Source: Micropruina sp.
GTDB taxonomy: Bacteria; Actinomycetota; Actinomycetes; Propionibacteriales; Propionibacteriaceae
DNA length: 64,000 nt
Direction of reading: 5' to 3'
Assembly (NCBI GenBank): GCA_016711205.1
Contig: JADJTM010000003.1
Location: 372,001 to 436,000 of the forward strand
Under the pieces are notes generated by a model. It had not been told where the DNA came from and did not search any database. It saw only the letters and a program-made list of their open reading frames with translations. Below are positions 16,732 to 25,527 of the stretch, one piece after another (position 1 is the stretch's first letter; each line of letters opens with the position of its first letter). The translations under genes were made by a program, and so were the position numbers.

Positions 16732-17388
16732 GTGGAAACGCATCTGGACGGCCGCGACACCCGCTGGGTCGAGCACCGCCGGCTTCGACGTAAAGAGCTG
16801 GTGGATTCGACGTTGCGCGCGATCCGGCGCCATGGCGCCACCGTCAGCGTGGACGAGATCGCCGCCGAGGCGGGCACGTCCAAGCCGGTGTTCTATCGCC
16901 ACTTCGGCGACCGGCCGGGCCTCTACCGGGCGGTGGTCGAGAAGACGGCGCAGTTCATTCTGGACGACCTGCACGTTTCGGTGGGCTGGGAGCGCACCGA
17001 CGACCTGTCGGTGCTCGTGCGCGATCTGGCGCACAGCTACCTGCGGCTGGTGCAGCGCGACCCCGAGATCTACCGGTTCGTGATGTCGCGGCCACTGGTG
17101 GACGGCGACCTCGGCGACGACCCGGTCACCGGCCTGACCATGCGCATCGGCGACCGGATCGCCGACATTCTGCGCGCCGCCGGCTACCAGCGGGCGCGCG
17201 CCGACACCTGGGGCCATGCGCTGGTGGGCTGCGTCCGGGCGGCCACCGACCAGTGGATCCGGGCCGGCATGCCCCGCTCGGCCGAAGACGTCGCCAACGA
17301 CCTTGCCGACCTGCTCGGGCCGGCCTTCGAGCACCCTGAGCGCCCCACCAGACAACTCATCTCGACCAGCACGGAGGAGCACCGATGA
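16732..17388 (+). CDS. TetR-family regulator of the fatty-acid cluster
   Basis: 218 residues from the GTG at 16732, seven bases after a -10 box; a GTG at 16723 is the alternative. N-terminal helix-turn-helix: STLRAIRRHGATVSVDEIAA followed by TSKPVFYRHFGDRPGL. The C-terminal domain has the usual variable ligand pocket. Divergent from the thiolase operon and overlapping the acyl-CoA oxidase start by 4 bp, so it probably senses an acyl-CoA and represses both units. Ligand is inferred. Confidence 0.87.
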   Translation: METHLDGRDTRWVEHRRLRRKELVDSTLRAIRRHGATVSVDEIAAEAGTSKPVFYRHFGDRPGLYRAVVEKTAQFILDDLHVSVGWERTDDLSVLVRDLAHSYLRLVQRDPEIYRFVMSRPLVDGDLGDDPVTGLTMRIGDRIADILRAAGYQRARADTWGHALVGCVRAATDQWIRAGMPRSAEDVANDLADLLGPAFEHPERPTRQLISTSTEEHR

Positions 17389-19328
17389 GCACCATGACCG
17401 CCGACAGCGTCGTCCAGGAGCAGCGCGCGGACGAGGCGCCGCTGGGCACCGCGCTGAACGCCGCGTTCGAGGGCGCCTACCACGAGCGCCGGGCCGCCGG
17501 ACGGGCGCTGTGGCCGTCCGAGGGCATGCATCGGGACCCGGCGATGGGGCTCACCGACGCCCGCGAATGGACGCTGCAGCGGCTGAAAACCATTGCCCGG
17601 ACGGGTATGGGGCACTCGATCCAGCCTGCGGAGAGCGCCGATCGAGACACCCTGATCCAGTCGCTGGTCGACTTCGAGATCATCTCGTACGGTGACCTGT
17701 CGGTGGCGATCAAGTCCGGCGTGCAGCACGGGCTGTTCGGTGGGGCGATCGCCGGGCTGGGCAACGAGTCCCAGCAGCAGCGGTTCCTGGACGGCGCCCT
17801 CGACCTGACCGTGCTGGGCTGCTTCGCGATGACCGAACTCGGACACGGCAGCGACGTGGCGTCCCTGGAAACCACGATCACTTACGACCCGGACGGCGAT
17901 GAGTTCGTCGTGCACTCGCCGAAGGAGTCGTCGGCCAAGACCTACATCGGTAACGCCGCCGCGCACGGTCACCTGGCGGCGGTGTTCGGCCAGCTGATCG
18001 TCGACGGCCACCAGCATGGCGTCCACTGCATTCTGGTGCCGATCCGCGATGAGAGCGGTACGGTGCAGCCCGGGGTGACGATCGGCGACCACGGGCACAA
18101 GGGCGGGCTGCTGGGCGTCGACAACGGCTGGATCAGCTTCGATTCGGTGCGGGTGCCGCGCGACCTGCTGCTCGACCGCTTCGGTTCGGTGGACGAGCAG
18201 GGCCACTACCGCTCGTCCATCGAGAACCCGAACCGGCGGTTCTTCACCATGCTGGGCGCGCTCGTCCGCGGCCGGATCTGCATCGGCGGCGGTGCCGCGG
18301 TGGCCACCCGGCGCGCACTGTCGATCGCGACCCGCTACGCCGAGCGGCGCACCCAGTTCCGGCACCCGGGCACCGACGCCGAAACGCCGCTGCTCGACTA
18401 TCTGGCCCATCAGCGCAAACTGCTGCCCGCGATCGCGCGGGCCTACGCGCTGGGCTTCGCGCAGAACGAGCTGATCGACACCTTTGGACGGGTGGCCGCC
18501 AACCCCGGGCACGCACCCAACGAGCAGCGCGCGCTCGAAACGCTGGCCGCCGGGCTGAAGGTGTTCAACACCGAGTTCGCCAACGCATCCATTCAGCTGT
18601 GCCGTGAAGCCTGCGGCGGCGCCGGGTACATGAGCGAGAACCGGCTCACCCAGCTGCGCGCCGACACCGACGTGTTCGCCACCTTCGAGGGCGACAACAC
18701 CGTGCTGCTGCAGCTGGTCGCCAAGGGGGTGCTGACCAACTACCGCGAGGTCTGGGGCGGCCTGGATCGGCTCGGCATGGTGCAGGCGTCCGCCCGTCTG
18801 GTCGGCAGCTCGGTGATCGAACGCACGGGCGCCGGGCTGCTGGCCGAGCGACTGGTCACGACGGCCCGGCGCAAAGGCGATGCGGCCGCGTTCTACGACC
18901 GTGGCTGGCACGCCTGGATGTTCGAAGAGCGCGAGCGGCACAGCATCGATTCGCTGGCCCGGCGCATGCGTGCCGCCGACCGCGACTCGTTCGACGCGAT
19001 CAACGCCATGCAGGACCACGTGCTGTTCGTGGCCCGCGTGCACATGGAGCGCGTGGTGCTGGACGCGTTCATCGCCGGCATCGACGCCTGCACGGACGCC
19101 GACGCCAAGCAGACCCTGCAGGAGCTCTGCACGCTGTTCGCGCTGACCAGCCTCGAAGCGGACGCGGGCTGGTTCCTGGCCCACAACCGCATGTCGGACG
19201 CCCGGGCCAAGGCCCTGCGCAAGCAGATCAACCAGCTGTGCCGCGAGCTGCGTCCGCGGGCGATCGCACTGGTCGAGGGGTTGGGCGTGCCGGCCCAGTG
19301 GCTGGGTTCGGCGATGCTGGACGACTGA
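17385..19328 (+). CDS. Acyl-CoA oxidase / large acyl-CoA dehydrogenase
   Basis: 647 residues, the length of acyl-CoA oxidases rather than the 380-400 of ordinary dehydrogenases. Features: FAMTELGHGSDVASLETT (FAD/substrate loop), KTYIGNAAAHGHLAAVFGQL, HGVHCILVPIRD, GHKGGLLGVDNG, the CREACGGAGYMSENRL segment and TFEGDNTVLLQLVAKG, and a long C-terminal helical extension. It introduces the first trans-2 double bond of beta-oxidation, passing electrons to O2 (oxidase) or ETF. Start overlaps tetR (ATGA). Supplies enoyl-CoA to the MaoC-FabG-thiolase enzymes on the other side. Confidence 0.9.
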   Translation: MSTMTADSVVQEQRADEAPLGTALNAAFEGAYHERRAAGRALWPSEGMHRDPAMGLTDAREWTLQRLKTIARTGMGHSIQPAESADRDTLIQSLVDFEIISYGDLSVAIKSGVQHGLFGGAIAGLGNESQQQRFLDGALDLTVLGCFAMTELGHGSDVASLETTITYDPDGDEFVVHSPKESSAKTYIGNAAAHGHLAAVFGQLIVDGHQHGVHCILVPIRDESGTVQPGVTIGDHGHKGGLLGVDNGWISFDSVRVPRDLLLDRFGSVDEQGHYRSSIENPNRRFFTMLGALVRGRICIGGGAAVATRRALSIATRYAERRTQFRHPGTDAETPLLDYLAHQRKLLPAIARAYALGFAQNELIDTFGRVAANPGHAPNEQRALETLAAGLKVFNTEFANASIQLCREACGGAGYMSENRLTQLRADTDVFATFEGDNTVLLQLVAKGVLTNYREVWGGLDRLGMVQASARLVGSSVIERTGAGLLAERLVTTARRKGDAAAFYDRGWHAWMFEERERHSIDSLARRMRAADRDSFDAINAMQDHVLFVARVHMERVVLDAFIAGIDACTDADAKQTLQELCTLFALTSLEADAGWFLAHNRMSDARAKALRKQINQLCRELRPRAIALVEGLGVPAQWLGSAMLDD

Positions 19329-19349
19329 CGTCGGCTGGTTGAGATCGTC

Positions 19350-19830
19350 CCGTCGTCATCCCGGCGAACGCCGGGATCTCTGCGCGCACCCCTGGTTGCG
19401 TTCGTTGCCGCGGAGCGGGGGTGGACCCCGTCCCGCCCTTGCGAACTGATCGGCTAACGCCGATCAGTTCGCAAACGCCCGACCACGCCCTGACGGGGTC
19501 CACCCCCACTCCGCTTCACAGTTGCGTCTGTGCCGCTGTCGAACTCATTCGCTCGTGCCGTCATCCCGGCGGACGCCGGGATCTCCGCGCCGGGCTATCG
19601 CACGTGTCGTCGTCAGAGCCGGGATCTCACCCGCTGTAGCCGACGCCGACCAGCCGGACCCCGTCATCCCGGCGGACGCCGGGATCTCCGCGTCGAATCC
19701 GTCCCGTCGTGCCGTCATCCCGGGGGATGCCGGGATCTCCGTGCCGTCATCCCGGGGGGATGCCGGGATCTCCGCGTGGAGACTGACCCGTCGTGCCGTC
19801 ATCCCGGCGGATGCCGGGATCTCCGCGCCG
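19350..19830. repeat. Family B palindrome cluster (six copies) in a gene-free gap
   Basis: Copies of CGTCATCCCGGCGAACGCC-GGGATCTC and variants begin near 19354, 19559, 19664, 19715, 19745 and 19797. Each can fold as a CCCGGC/GCCGGG hairpin. All have the same orientation. The block separates the convergent acyl-CoA oxidase and azlD genes and holds no gene. Confidence 0.85.
19411..19515. repeat. Nested double inverted repeat (about 105 bp)
   Basis: Inner hairpin: TTGCGAACTGATCGGC (19439-19454) pairs perfectly with 19459-19474 around the loop TAAC. Outer arms: GGGGGTGGACCCCGTC within 19411-19432 pair with 19492-19515 with one mismatch over about 23 bp. It resembles a small non-autonomous element or a strong bidirectional terminator. 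Confidence 0.7.
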
Positions 19831-19873
19831 GGCCGATCGGTGGTCGAGCGGGTCGAGACCTCCCCACCGAGGG

Positions 19874-20185
19874 TCAGGGCAGCCCGGCCCAGCGTCCGGC
19901 CGCCGTCGCCAGTCCGCCGACCAGGACCACCACGATGTAGGGCGCCTTGACCTTCAGCGCCAGCGCAGCGGCGGCCAGCCCGAACAGCCGCGAGTCGAGC
20001 ACCACGGCTTGACCTTTCGACACCGTGTTGCTGACCACCAAGGACGAGAGCAGCCCCACCGTCAGCGCGCCAGCCAGCGACGGGACGAACGGCTGGTCGA
20101 GGACCGAACGCGGCAGCAGGTAGCCCGACAGCTTCAACGCGTACGCCGCCGCGCAGGCGAACAGCACCCAACCCCACATCGTCAT
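19874..20185 (-). CDS. azlD: Branched-chain amino acid exporter small subunit AzlD
   Basis: 103 residues, three to four hydrophobic helices, normal length for AzlD. Start ATG at 20185 overlaps the azlC stop by 4 bp (ATGA). Segments YALKLSGYLLPR, AGALTVGLLSSL and ALKVKAPYIVVVLVGGLATA are typical of the family. It pairs with AzlC to export branched-chain amino acids or their analogues. Confidence 0.87.
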   Translation of the reverse strand: MTMWGWVLFACAAAYALKLSGYLLPRSVLDQPFVPSLAGALTVGLLSSLVVSNTVSKGQAVVLDSRLFGLAAAALALKVKAPYIVVVLVGGLATAAGRWAGLP

Positions 20186-20859
20186 TGCGTGGCCGTCCGC
20201 TGCTGAACGGCCCACACGCCGGCGGCCACCGCGGCGGCGATGATGATCGGAATACCGGGCGGTGTGAGCGGTATGAACAGGATCGTCGCGGCCGCGCAGA
20301 CCACCGCGATGGCGATCGGGTCGCGACCGTGCAAGCGCGGCCACAGCAGCCCCAGGAAGGCGGCGGACGCGGCCCCGTCCAGCCCCCAGCGTGCGGGGTC
20401 GCCCATCGCGTCGCCGGCCAGTGCGCCGACCAGGGTGAAGGTGTTCCAGGCCAGATAGATGCCGAGGCCGGCCGTCCAGAAGCCCCGTTTCTGCTCGTCA
20501 GGCTCGGATTGCGCGGTGGCGTTCGCCATCGACTCGTCGATGGTGAAGTGGGCGAACACCGGTTTCAGCCGCGCGCTCGGACGAAGCATCGCCTCCAGCT
20601 GCATCGCGTACACGCCGTTGCGCAGCCCCAGCAGAGTGGCCGCCGCCAGCGCGCTGGCACCCGTGCCGCCGCCGGCGATCACCCCGACAAAGGCGAACTG
20701 CGAGCCGCCGGTGAACATCAGCAGGCTCAGGGCGCAGGTCTGGGCCACGCTGAGTCCGGCGGCCACGCCGAGCGCCCCGATCGAGATGCCGTAGAGGCCC
20801 ACGGCGGCCGAGATCGACAACCCCGACCGGACGGCGGGGGTGAGGTTCAGCCGGGGCAC
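20182..20859 (-). CDS. azlC: Branched-chain amino acid exporter large subunit AzlC
   Basis: 225 residues if started at the GTG at 20859; the frame stays open upstream into a family A repeat (ATG at 20928), which I consider non-coding. Motifs: FTGGSQFAFVGVIAGGG, LGLRNGVYAMQLEAMLRP and HFTIDESMANA are diagnostic of AzlC/YgaZ. Several membrane helices. Exact start is uncertain because no Shine-Dalgarno is visible. Confidence 0.85.
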   Translation of the reverse strand: MPRLNLTPAVRSGLSISAAVGLYGISIGALGVAAGLSVAQTCALSLLMFTGGSQFAFVGVIAGGGTGASALAAATLLGLRNGVYAMQLEAMLRPSARLKPVFAHFTIDESMANATAQSEPDEQKRGFWTAGLGIYLAWNTFTLVGALAGDAMGDPARWGLDGAASAAFLGLLWPRLHGRDPIAIAVVCAAATILFIPLTPPGIPIIIAAAVAAGVWAVQQRTATQ

Positions 20860-20909
20860 GCGGGGCAGCTTAACCCGGCGGCCTCGCGCATCAGTTCGAC
20901 GTGGCGGGG

Positions 20910-21110
20910 AATGGAACCCGAACCCCATTGCTCGTCGCGACTTGCCGGAGTGGGCATCTGTCAACCGACGGGGATTGGAACCGTCCCCATTACCTGCCGG
21001 AGTGGGCATCAGCCAACCGACGGGGATTGGAACCGTCCCCATTACCTGCCGGAGTGGGCATCAGCCAACCGACGGGGAATGGAACCGTCCCCATTACCTG
21101 CCGGAGTCGG
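20910..21110. repeat. Family A palindromic repeat cluster 2 (three copies plus a decayed one)
   Basis: Reverse cores GGAACCGTCCCC at 20977-20988, 21029-21040 and 21081-21092, spaced 52 bp, each within a unit that includes CGGAGTGGGCAT and ACCTGCCGG; a decayed copy lies at 20911-20929. All in one orientation, unlike the other clusters. Located between the 3' end of the permease gene and the start of azlC. Confidence 0.85.
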
Positions 21111-22556
21111 TCAGCGACCGGCCGGCCCCTCGTCCTCGTCGGTCCAGATGCCGGGTTCGTCCACGATCAGCACGGTGCCGCCGGCCGCGTCGCGCAACTC
21201 GGTGGGGGCCAGCGCATGCGCCAGGTGGTAGACCGCGACGGTGACGATGGTGCCGAGCGCGATGCCGCTGAGCACGAACTGGTCGCTGAACTTCAGGGAC
21301 ACGTCACCGATGCCGATGATGATGCCCGCGGCCACCGGCACCAGGTTGACCGGATTGCCGAAGTCGACATTGTTCTCTTTCCAGATCTTGGCGCCGAGCA
21401 GACCGATCATGCCGTAGAGCACCACGGTGATGCCGCCCAGCACCCCGCCCGGGGTGGCCGACACGATGGCGCCGAACTTGGGCGAGAAGCCGAACAGGAT
21501 CGCCACCAGCGCTGCGACCACGTAGGCCGCCGTCGAGTAGACCCGGGTCGCCGCCATCACCCCGATGTTCTCGGCGTAGGTGGTGGTCGGTCCGGCGCCG
21601 ACCGCGGTGGCGACCACCGACCCGATGCCGTCCGCCGCGATGGCGCGGCCCATGTCCTGGTCGAGGTTGGCGCCGGTCATCTCGGCCACCGCCTTGACGT
21701 GACCGGTGTTCTCGGCGATCAGCGCGATCACCACCGGCATGGCGATCAGGGCGAACGCCACGTTGAACTGCGGCAGGTGAATACCGACCACGTTGGTTGC
21801 GGCGTGCATCTGCCAGTTGGCCAGGTCGGTCAGCGGCGGGAACCCGATCCAGTCGGCGCTGCCGACACCCGACCAGTCGACCCGCAGATGGGTGGTCACC
21901 TCACCCGCGGACGGGCTGTACGACGTGATCGGACCCGTCACCAGATCAGCCAGCCAACTGATCACGTACCCGATCACCAGGCTCAAGAAGATGGCGATCC
22001 GGCCGATGAAGCCTTTGACGCCGACGCTCAGCACGACCACCACGAGCATCACGAACAGGGCGATCCACTGATCCTGCGGCCAGTACGTACCGGCCACGAC
22101 GGGGGCCAGGTTGAAGCCGATCAGCATCACCACGGCGCCGGTGACCACGGGCGGCAGCGCCCGGTGGATCACTCGCGAGCCGGCGAAGTGAATGATGATG
22201 CCGGCGATGAACAGCAGCACGCCGACCCAGAGCATGGCCCCGGTGACGTCGGCCGGATTGCCACCCGCGCCGTAGATCGCGGTGGCCACCCCCACGAACG
22301 AGGCGGACGAGCCGAGGTAGCTCGGCACCCGGCCCTGGACCACCAGCAGAAAGATCAAGGTGGCGACGCCCGACATCATCACGGCCAGTTGCGGGTTCAG
22401 GCCCATCAGCAAGGGGAACACGAAGGTGGCGCCGAACATGGCGACCACGTGCTGCGCGCCCAGCCCGACGGTCTTGCCCCACGACAACCGTTCGTCAGGG
22501 GCCACCACCTCGCCCGGTTTCAGCTTTCCGTCTCCGTGCAAGGTCCACAGCGGCAT
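21111..22556 (-). CDS. Uracil-xanthine (NCS2) permease
   Basis: 481 residues. NCS2/UraA family: QHVVAMFGATFVFPLLMGLNP near the N terminus, about 14 hydrophobic segments, the ALIAENTGHVKAV segment with the substrate-binding Glu, and GPTTTYAENIGVMAATRVYS. A proton-symport importer of uracil or xanthine. An AGAGGGA site seven bases upstream supports the ATG. The C-terminal tail (DEPGIWTDEDEGPAGR) is acidic and ends at family A repeats. UraA-like is favoured; substrate cannot be decided from sequence alone. Confidence 0.9.
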   Translation of the reverse strand: MPLWTLHGDGKLKPGEVVAPDERLSWGKTVGLGAQHVVAMFGATFVFPLLMGLNPQLAVMMSGVATLIFLLVVQGRVPSYLGSSASFVGVATAIYGAGGNPADVTGAMLWVGVLLFIAGIIIHFAGSRVIHRALPPVVTGAVVMLIGFNLAPVVAGTYWPQDQWIALFVMLVVVVLSVGVKGFIGRIAIFLSLVIGYVISWLADLVTGPITSYSPSAGEVTTHLRVDWSGVGSADWIGFPPLTDLANWQMHAATNVVGIHLPQFNVAFALIAMPVVIALIAENTGHVKAVAEMTGANLDQDMGRAIAADGIGSVVATAVGAGPTTTYAENIGVMAATRVYSTAAYVVAALVAILFGFSPKFGAIVSATPGGVLGGITVVLYGMIGLLGAKIWKENNVDFGNPVNLVPVAAGIIIGIGDVSLKFSDQFVLSGIALGTIVTVAVYHLAHALAPTELRDAAGGTVLIVDEPGIWTDEDEGPAGR

Positions 22557-22740
22557 GGCAGATCCCTCTCGTCTTCAGTCCGGATGCACCTTATGCCGCA
22601 GCTGTGACAGGCTCGTTGCGGACGAATCCAATGAGACGGCACCCGGCCCGCCGTCCTGCCATGCGGTCGCGAGCAGGGCGTAGCTGACGCCGTCCAGCCG
22701 CTCGCCGGGGCGAGTGCTGCCGCTCCCCAGAGCCACTGGA

Positions 22741-22790
22741 CGGAATTCCCGTCACTTTCGCCTTCTACGGCGAAAGTGGCGGGACTTCCG
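22741..22790 (-). terminator. Strong hairpin downstream of pmt
   Basis: Arms 22741-22762 and 22769-22790 (22 bp, two mismatches) enclose a 6-base loop; the inner part is CACTTTCGCC / GGCGAAAGTG. It lies about 50 bp past the pmt stop. No T-run follows, as is common for actinobacterial terminators. The rest of the 280-bp gap shows nothing else. Confidence 0.6.
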
Positions 22791-22836
22791 TTCACCGGGT
22801 CGTGGGCGGATCAGATCTCAGCGTCAGGGAGGGCGC

Positions 22837-24567
22837 TCAGATCCAGGACCGCAACCACATCCGCGAGAGCCACTGGGAGTAGGGGAGCAGTTCGTTGGTC
22901 AGCACCGGGTAGATGTAGGCGAAGTTAGCCGCCACCAGGGCGACCGCAACGCCGACGATGATCGCGCCGCGACGTCGTCCAGGACTGTGGGCCGGACCCA
23001 GGATCAAACCCAGCACCATCGCCAGGCCGATCACGGTGAACGGCACGATGGTGATCGCGTAGAAGAAGAACAGCGGACGATCGGCGTAGTTGAACCACGG
23101 CAGGTAGCTGGCCAAAGCGCCCAGCACCGGCACCCCGAAGCGCCAGTCGCGGCCACCGATCCACCACACCACGCACACCACCAGGGCGACCGCCGCCATC
23201 CACCACAACACCGGGGTGCCCATTGCCGAGATCACCCGGATGCAGTTCTCGGGTCCCACGCAGCCGTCGGTTCCGGGGGCGATGTCGTTGGTCGCCGCGA
23301 ACCCCGTCGGACGCAGCATCGCCAGCCACCCGGCCGGGTGCGCGTCGTAGGGATGGGTGGCGTTGTTGATGTAGTCGCCGGTGTGAAACTCGTAGATCTC
23401 CTTGTGGAAGAACAGCAACGAGGCGAAACCCTCGCCGAACGCCTTCACCCACGGGTGATCAGGATTCTTCAGCCCCCAGTCGCGGTTGTAGCCGCCGGAG
23501 CTCAGCAGCCACGGAATCCAGGTGCTGACATACACCGCCACCGCCACCACGACCATGCGGACGAAGGCCGGTATGCCGTCCACCAGCACCGCCAGCCACG
23601 AGCGCCAGTTGGCGCCGGCCAGCTTGCGGGCGCCCACGTCCCACAACACGCTGACCACGCCGAACACGGCAAGCACGAAGACCGAGTTCCACTTGCAGGC
23701 CAGCGCCGCGCCGAACATCACCCCCGCCGCCAGCCGCCATGGCCGCAGCCACACCACCGGGCCGAACTCGCCGTGCAGGTCGTGCCGGCCGCGCTGCTCC
23801 AACAGTCCGGCCAAGCGTTCGCGGTACCAGTCGCGGTCGGTCACGCAGCAGGCCACCGCAGCGACCAGGAAGACCGCCTGAAAGACATCGAGCAGAGCGG
23901 TGCGGCTCATCACGAACGCCAGGCCGTCCAGCGTGAGCAGCAGGCCGGCGATGCCGCCGATCAGGGTCGAGCGCGAGAGCCGGCGAGCGAGCCGGATGGT
24001 GGCGAACACCAGCAACGCCCCGAACACGCAGGCCATGAACCGCCAGCCGAACGCGTTCATGCCGAACCACTGCTCGCCGATCGCGATCAGCCACTTGCCC
24101 AGCGGCGGGTGCACCACGAACTCGGCGGTGCTCGAGTACACGTTGGGGGTGCCGGCGATGATCTGATCGTTGGCGTTGTCGGGCCAGTTGCGTTCGTAGC
24201 CGAACTGCAGCAGCGACCAGGCGTCCTTGGCGTAGTAGGTCTCATCGAAGATCAACTGGTTGGGGTAGCCCAGATTGTGCAGCCGGATCAGAAACGCCAG
24301 CAACGTGATCGTCAGCGTGGTGAACCAGCCGGCGGCGGCGTCGCTGAGGCGTCCGTCGCGCAGTCGTTCCACCGTGCTCAGGTCGTCGCGGACGGCGGGC
24401 GGCTGCCAGCGGCTGGTGCGGGTGGACGGTGCTGTCCAGCCGTCGCGTTCGGCGCGCGGCTGCTCGACCTCGGCGACCTCCGGAGCGATCTGCGGTTGGT
24501 CGCTCGACGCGCCGTGGGCAGCGACGGGCGTCTGCTCGGCGGTCGACACCCCGCTGGCTTCGTTCAC
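22837..24567 (-). CDS. pmt: Polyprenol-phosphate-mannose protein O-mannosyltransferase
   Basis: 576 residues. A soluble N-terminal 80 residues (proline/serine-rich) precede a GT39 integral membrane enzyme. LIFDETYYAKDAWSLL is the catalytic Asp-Glu loop after the first helix; VVHPPLGKWLIAIGE and LACKWNSVFVLAVFG follow; many membrane helices. It moves mannose from polyprenyl-P-mannose to Ser/Thr of secreted proteins. Divergent from rsmI across 66 bp, the same arrangement as Rv1002c/Rv1003 in Mycobacterium tuberculosis. Confidence 0.92.
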   Translation of the reverse strand: MNEASGVSTAEQTPVAAHGASSDQPQIAPEVAEVEQPRAERDGWTAPSTRTSRWQPPAVRDDLSTVERLRDGRLSDAAAGWFTTLTITLLAFLIRLHNLGYPNQLIFDETYYAKDAWSLLQFGYERNWPDNANDQIIAGTPNVYSSTAEFVVHPPLGKWLIAIGEQWFGMNAFGWRFMACVFGALLVFATIRLARRLSRSTLIGGIAGLLLTLDGLAFVMSRTALLDVFQAVFLVAAVACCVTDRDWYRERLAGLLEQRGRHDLHGEFGPVVWLRPWRLAAGVMFGAALACKWNSVFVLAVFGVVSVLWDVGARKLAGANWRSWLAVLVDGIPAFVRMVVVAVAVYVSTWIPWLLSSGGYNRDWGLKNPDHPWVKAFGEGFASLLFFHKEIYEFHTGDYINNATHPYDAHPAGWLAMLRPTGFAATNDIAPGTDGCVGPENCIRVISAMGTPVLWWMAAVALVVCVVWWIGGRDWRFGVPVLGALASYLPWFNYADRPLFFFYAITIVPFTVIGLAMVLGLILGPAHSPGRRRGAIIVGVAVALVAANFAYIYPVLTNELLPYSQWLSRMWLRSWI

Positions 24568-24633
24568 CGGCTCATCTTAGGGCGCCGCTTGAGCGACCAC
24601 CGCCCCCCGGGGGTGATGTGGAAAGGTAGGCGC

Positions 24634-25527
24634 ATGGACGAGCCCGGGGTGCTGGTGCTGGCCGGCACACCCATCGGGCACGCCGAGGACGCCTCGCCGG
24701 CCCTGCTGAGCGCCCTGACCGGGGCGGACGTGGTCGCGGCCGAAGACACCCGACGCTTCCGGGAACTGTGCCGCCGGCTCGGCATCGCGCCGGCCGCGTC
24801 CGTGGTGTCGTTCTTCGACGGCAACGAGGGTGCGCGGGTGGCGCCGCTGCTCGAACACCTGCAGGCCGGACGCCGCGTGGTCGTGGTCTCGGACGCGGGC
24901 ATGCCCGCAGTCTCGGACCCCGGCTACCGGCTGGTGGCGGCAGCCGCCGAGGCGGGCATCCGGGTGACCGCCGTGCCGGGGCCGTCCGCGGTGCTGACGG
25001 CGCTCGCGGTCTCGGGCCTGCCCACCGACCGGTTCTGCTTCGAGGGTTTTCTACCGCGCAAGGGCGGTGAGCGTCGTACCCGGCTGGCGGGGTTGGCGTC
25101 CGAGCAGCGCACGATGGTGTTCTTCGAGGCTCCGCACCGAGTGGCGTCCTTTCTGGCCGACGCGGCGGACGCGTTCGGCGCCGATCGCCGAGCGGTGGCC
25201 TGCCGAGAGCTGACCAAGACCTACGAAGAGGTCCGGCGGGGCACCCTCGGCGAGCTGGTCGCGTGGGCCTCGGGCGAGGTGCGCGGCGAGTTGACGCTGG
25301 TGATCGAGGGCGCCCGAGCGAGTGGCAGCCAGGCGGACGCGCTCGCAGCCGTGCAGCAGGCCGTGGGAAACGGGCAGCGACTCTCGGAGGCGGTCGCCGA
25401 GCTGGCCGCCGTGCACGGGGTCTCGCGCCGGGAACTGTACGAGGCAGCCCTGAAGGAGCGGGAGAACGTGAAGGGGCCGGATAATCCGAATGAGCGGGCG
25501 AACCTGAAGGATGGGACGAGCCGGTGA
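24634..25527 (+). CDS. rsmI: 16S rRNA 2'-O-methyltransferase RsmI (C1402)
   Basis: 297 residues. Start ATG at 24634 with GAAAGG upstream; the open frame before it is antisense to pmt. Tetrapyrrole-methylase fold: LVLAGTPIGHAEDASP, VVAAEDTRRF, VVVVSDAGMPAVSDPGYRLV, VPGPSAVLTAL and FEGFLPRKGGERR. It methylates the ribose of C1402 in 16S rRNA using SAM. First gene of rsmI-tatD-rsmA, joined to tatD by a 4-bp GTGA overlap. Confidence 0.94.
   Translation: MDEPGVLVLAGTPIGHAEDASPALLSALTGADVVAAEDTRRFRELCRRLGIAPAASVVSFFDGNEGARVAPLLEHLQAGRRVVVVSDAGMPAVSDPGYRLVAAAAEAGIRVTAVPGPSAVLTALAVSGLPTDRFCFEGFLPRKGGERRTRLAGLASEQRTMVFFEAPHRVASFLADAADAFGADRRAVACRELTKTYEEVRRGTLGELVAWASGEVRGELTLVIEGARASGSQADALAAVQQAVGNGQRLSEAVAELAAVHGVSRRELYEAALKERENVKGPDNPNERANLKDGTSR

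Noticed and set aside
17184..19184. A 666-codon antisense frame opposite the acyl-CoA oxidase gene
   Set aside because: Same high-GC artefact; the oxidase has full family motifs.
20905..21230. Open frames encoding WNRPHYLPEWASANRRG-like repeats
   Set aside because: These are translations of family A repeats in chance frames; they appear in any orientation and lack ribosome sites.
22557..22740. Riboswitch or PyrR-type attenuator before the uracil permease
   Set aside because: The 180 bases upstream show no recognisable conserved aptamer or PyrR box; only the pmt hairpin stands out.
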